Of a DNA stretch of 64,000 nt, positions 61,961-64,000 are shown one piece after another. The translations under genes and the position numbers were made by a program. How positions within the stretch are numbered: position 1 is the stretch's first letter; the number at the start of each line of letters is the position of its first letter. Under the pieces are notes generated by a model. It ran no database searches. It was not told where the DNA came from and saw only the letters and a program-made list of their open reading frames with translations. This DNA comes from Mesostigma viride (lineage: Eukaryota > Streptophyta > Mesostigmatophyceae > Mesostigmatales > Mesostigmataceae): positions 1 to 64,000 of the forward strand of contig RPFO01001913.1 in NCBI GenBank assembly GCA_009746045.1. Reading direction: 5' to 3'.

Positions 61961-63330
61961 AAGCCACGAGCCACGAGGTAGCCATGGCTGACGGCGGAGC
62001 TCATAACTTTCACGTTTGGGCACCAAATTCGGCAGTGAATATCACAATCGCTTCGTCTTTCTAAGACGCACACGCTGATATAATTTTCCGAAGCTATTAC
62101 GCAGTATATGGCGAGCAAACGCTCCTCCGCGCAACGCAGCCTGGCGGCTGCGCTCGGCCCTGAAAATACGTCTGCAGCTCCGGCTGCAGCTTCGCCCACC
62201 GGCCCAGAAGGCAGCGGCGCCACTAGCCAAGCTCTAGTGGTCGCCCAGCCCCCCGGGCTCACCTCGCCCGTAGCGTCGCCTGAGCCCAAGCGCAGTCGCC
62301 CTGCCGAGCCGAGCTGGGAAGCGTTCGACTTTGACGCCAGCCAGCCCGGCTTTTTTGACAAGCTCAACCACGACAAGATCCTGAGCTACGTGTTCCGGGG
62401 ATCGCACGCCTCGCTTCTTGAAATGTGCAAGCAACTCTTCCATCAGGGCCGCCTCATCGATGCTTTCCAGAGGCGCACCTCCAACTTCGACCCCATCCTC
62501 ACGGTCCTCCGCCGCCCCCACCTTCAGCAACGCGCCCAGTTTTCTCCCTCCTTGGACGCTCCATCGAGGAGCTTTGGCCCCCCCAACCCCTCACCACCAT
62601 GCACCTTAACCAAATCCTCCATCCGCTCACATCCGCAGAGGCCCTCGAGCAGCACATGGCCCCAATCGCTGCAGACGTGGCGGCCATGGGCCGCACGCCG
62701 AGGCATCGCTGACTGCCGAGCTCCCCCTCGATCCTCAGTCCACCGTCTCCACCGCCACCCCCCCCTCCTCCGCCGCCATCACCGCCCAGCTCCGCGACAT
62801 CGACCAGCGCCTAATGCAAGGACAATGCCATCGCCCTCGAGGTCCTGCAAAACACCGCAGGCCTCACCGCCCATGCAGGCTGTGAAGGACATTGCCGCCA
62901 AGCCAGCCCTCGCTGGCCCGGCTGGCGATGCTCCTCCCACCCAGACCTGGGCGGACATGCTTAAGCAACACATGCACCACCTCCACCACCTCCGCCGTTG
63001 CAGCACAGCTCCAGCAGCAGCTAGAAGCTCGACCTCCGCGAGGAGGCCGAGCTCGCCAAGCGCAGCCTTAACGCCATACTCAAGAACTTCGACATAAAGG
63101 AAGGTGAGAATTCCGAGAAGCTTGCACATGCGTTTGAGAGCGAAATCCTAGCTTGATCGCATGGGCCTTCTTGGTGAGATTAAACTGGTCGCCCACCGCC
63201 TTCCCCGCGCACGGGGTAAGGCAGGGGCGCCCCCGCTTCTTCTCATCTTTAATTAAGAGGGCTCCTAGCGGACAAGATTTCGTTTCTCAGACGCCGCAAG
63301 CGGCTCGAGAACACTCCCTAAGTTCACTCC
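61960..63330 (+). pseudogene. L1-ORF1-like retroelement, copy iii, decayed
   Basis: Longest 5' end of the three copies: leader from about 61960, ATG at 62108, and a clean frame for ~145 residues (SKRSSAQRSLAAALGPEN, PEPKRSRPAEPSW, FDKLNHDKILSYVFRGSH). Frame changes near 62545 and again after 62700. The coiled-coil region and the start of the RRM-like part are still recognisable (KEGENSEKLAHAF). The sequence loses similarity after the FRRRKR region near 63310, so the 3' end is missing. Confidence 0.6.
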
Positions 63331-64000
63331 TTTAAACGGGCCCCGCTCGGCAGCACACACAATCTCCTTTGCAGTACTTGGCCCACTCTGCTGGGCACCC
63401 CTGCTGTTGTGCGTGTCTTATAGCAGCTAATCCAAATATATATCTGCCAGGTGCCTCTCTGCTACATGGAAATACAAAGCGCAATCAAGGACAGCAGTGG
63501 CTTGGGCTGCTATTCAATTGAGCTCAGCACCTAGCTGCTGTGCAACATGATTCTGCATTGATCAGTGCCTGTCCTAATTGCGCCCCCCCGCCCCCTTGCC
63601 ATCATCGTCATGCTCATCATAGTCTTTGGAACGTGCACTGAACTCCAACCCTTGGACAGTCCATAGGTCATTCCTGTGCATGTAATGCTGAATCTGTGCA
63701 TGTAATGCTAGCTCTTCTCAGTTGAACTCATCTACCACCCTCTCATGGTCGTGTCATCTCTCATGTAATCCACCTAGGTTTATCGTGACCACTGATCTTT
63801 CAGCCCCTCCTGACATCAAAATCTGGGCAAACACACTGTAATTGACATCGCCCTTCCTTCTTAGCCTGCATGGCTCCTCATGTTTATCCTTATCTCATCC
63901 CTCAACACACCTAGAACTGTCTATTCATCCCCCTTGCATAGGCGGTGCATAATTGCGGCGTGATGGGGGATTGCCAAAAATATAGGTGTAAAATGTATGG
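63331..64000. other. No gene seen
   Basis: Non-coding to the window end. A short duplicate, CTGTGCATGTAATGCT, occurs at about 63676 and 63694. Nothing else recognised. Confidence 0.4.

Overview
The window is eukaryotic nuclear DNA. Genes carry GT-AG introns, there are no operons or bacterial ribosome binding sites, and the DNA holds non-LTR retrotransposon debris, cut-and-paste transposon remnants and very large micro- and minisatellites. Plant/algal-type telomere-like CCCTAAA units occur inside one intron. Together with the GC-rich codon use this suggests a unicellular alga or a related protist; the species cannot be named from sequence alone.

Region 1 (1-12,713) is dominated by an almost perfect palindrome with no spacer. 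It spans 2,023-12,713 with arms of about 5.35 kb, and I found two differences between the arms. Each arm carries three protein genes: an acidic/Lys-Ala-Pro-rich protein (gene A), a CxxC zinc-ribbon protein with an acidic tail (gene B), and a RING plus TRAF-type zinc-finger protein (gene C). A related zinc-ribbon gene (gene 1, 663-1,771) lies just outside the left arm. Genes B and C are divergent, share a promoter with five tandem ~41-bp repeats, and share a motif in their 5' leaders. Reading-frame breaks in gene 1, gene A and the right copy of gene B all fall in G/C homopolymers and all look like one missing base.

Region 2 (12,714-16,297) starts, exactly at the palindrome edge, with the 3' end of a retroelement. 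Repeats follow, then a two-exon secreted thioredoxin-fold (PDI-like) gene and a possible secreted cysteine protein.

Region 3 (16,298-46,240) is one gene. Seventeen phase-consistent exons give a 601-residue LisH-CTLH-WD40 protein (seven blades) from 1.8 kb of coding sequence spread over 30 kb. Most introns carry their own private satellite. At least nine introns also contain diverged copies ('ghosts') of an adjoining exon edge, often including the splice site. Introns 3 and 7 each hold a 2,123-bp tandem-dimer mobile element with 12-bp target duplications.

Region 4 (46,241-64,000) is mostly mobile DNA: reverse-transcriptase and restriction-like-endonuclease fragments of non-LTR elements, three L1-ORF1-like copies (two head to head), an element with TTAA flanks and terminal inverted repeats, and a hAT-like element with an 8-bp target duplication. 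It also has one likely cellular gene, a 337-residue unknown protein at 58,140-59,153.
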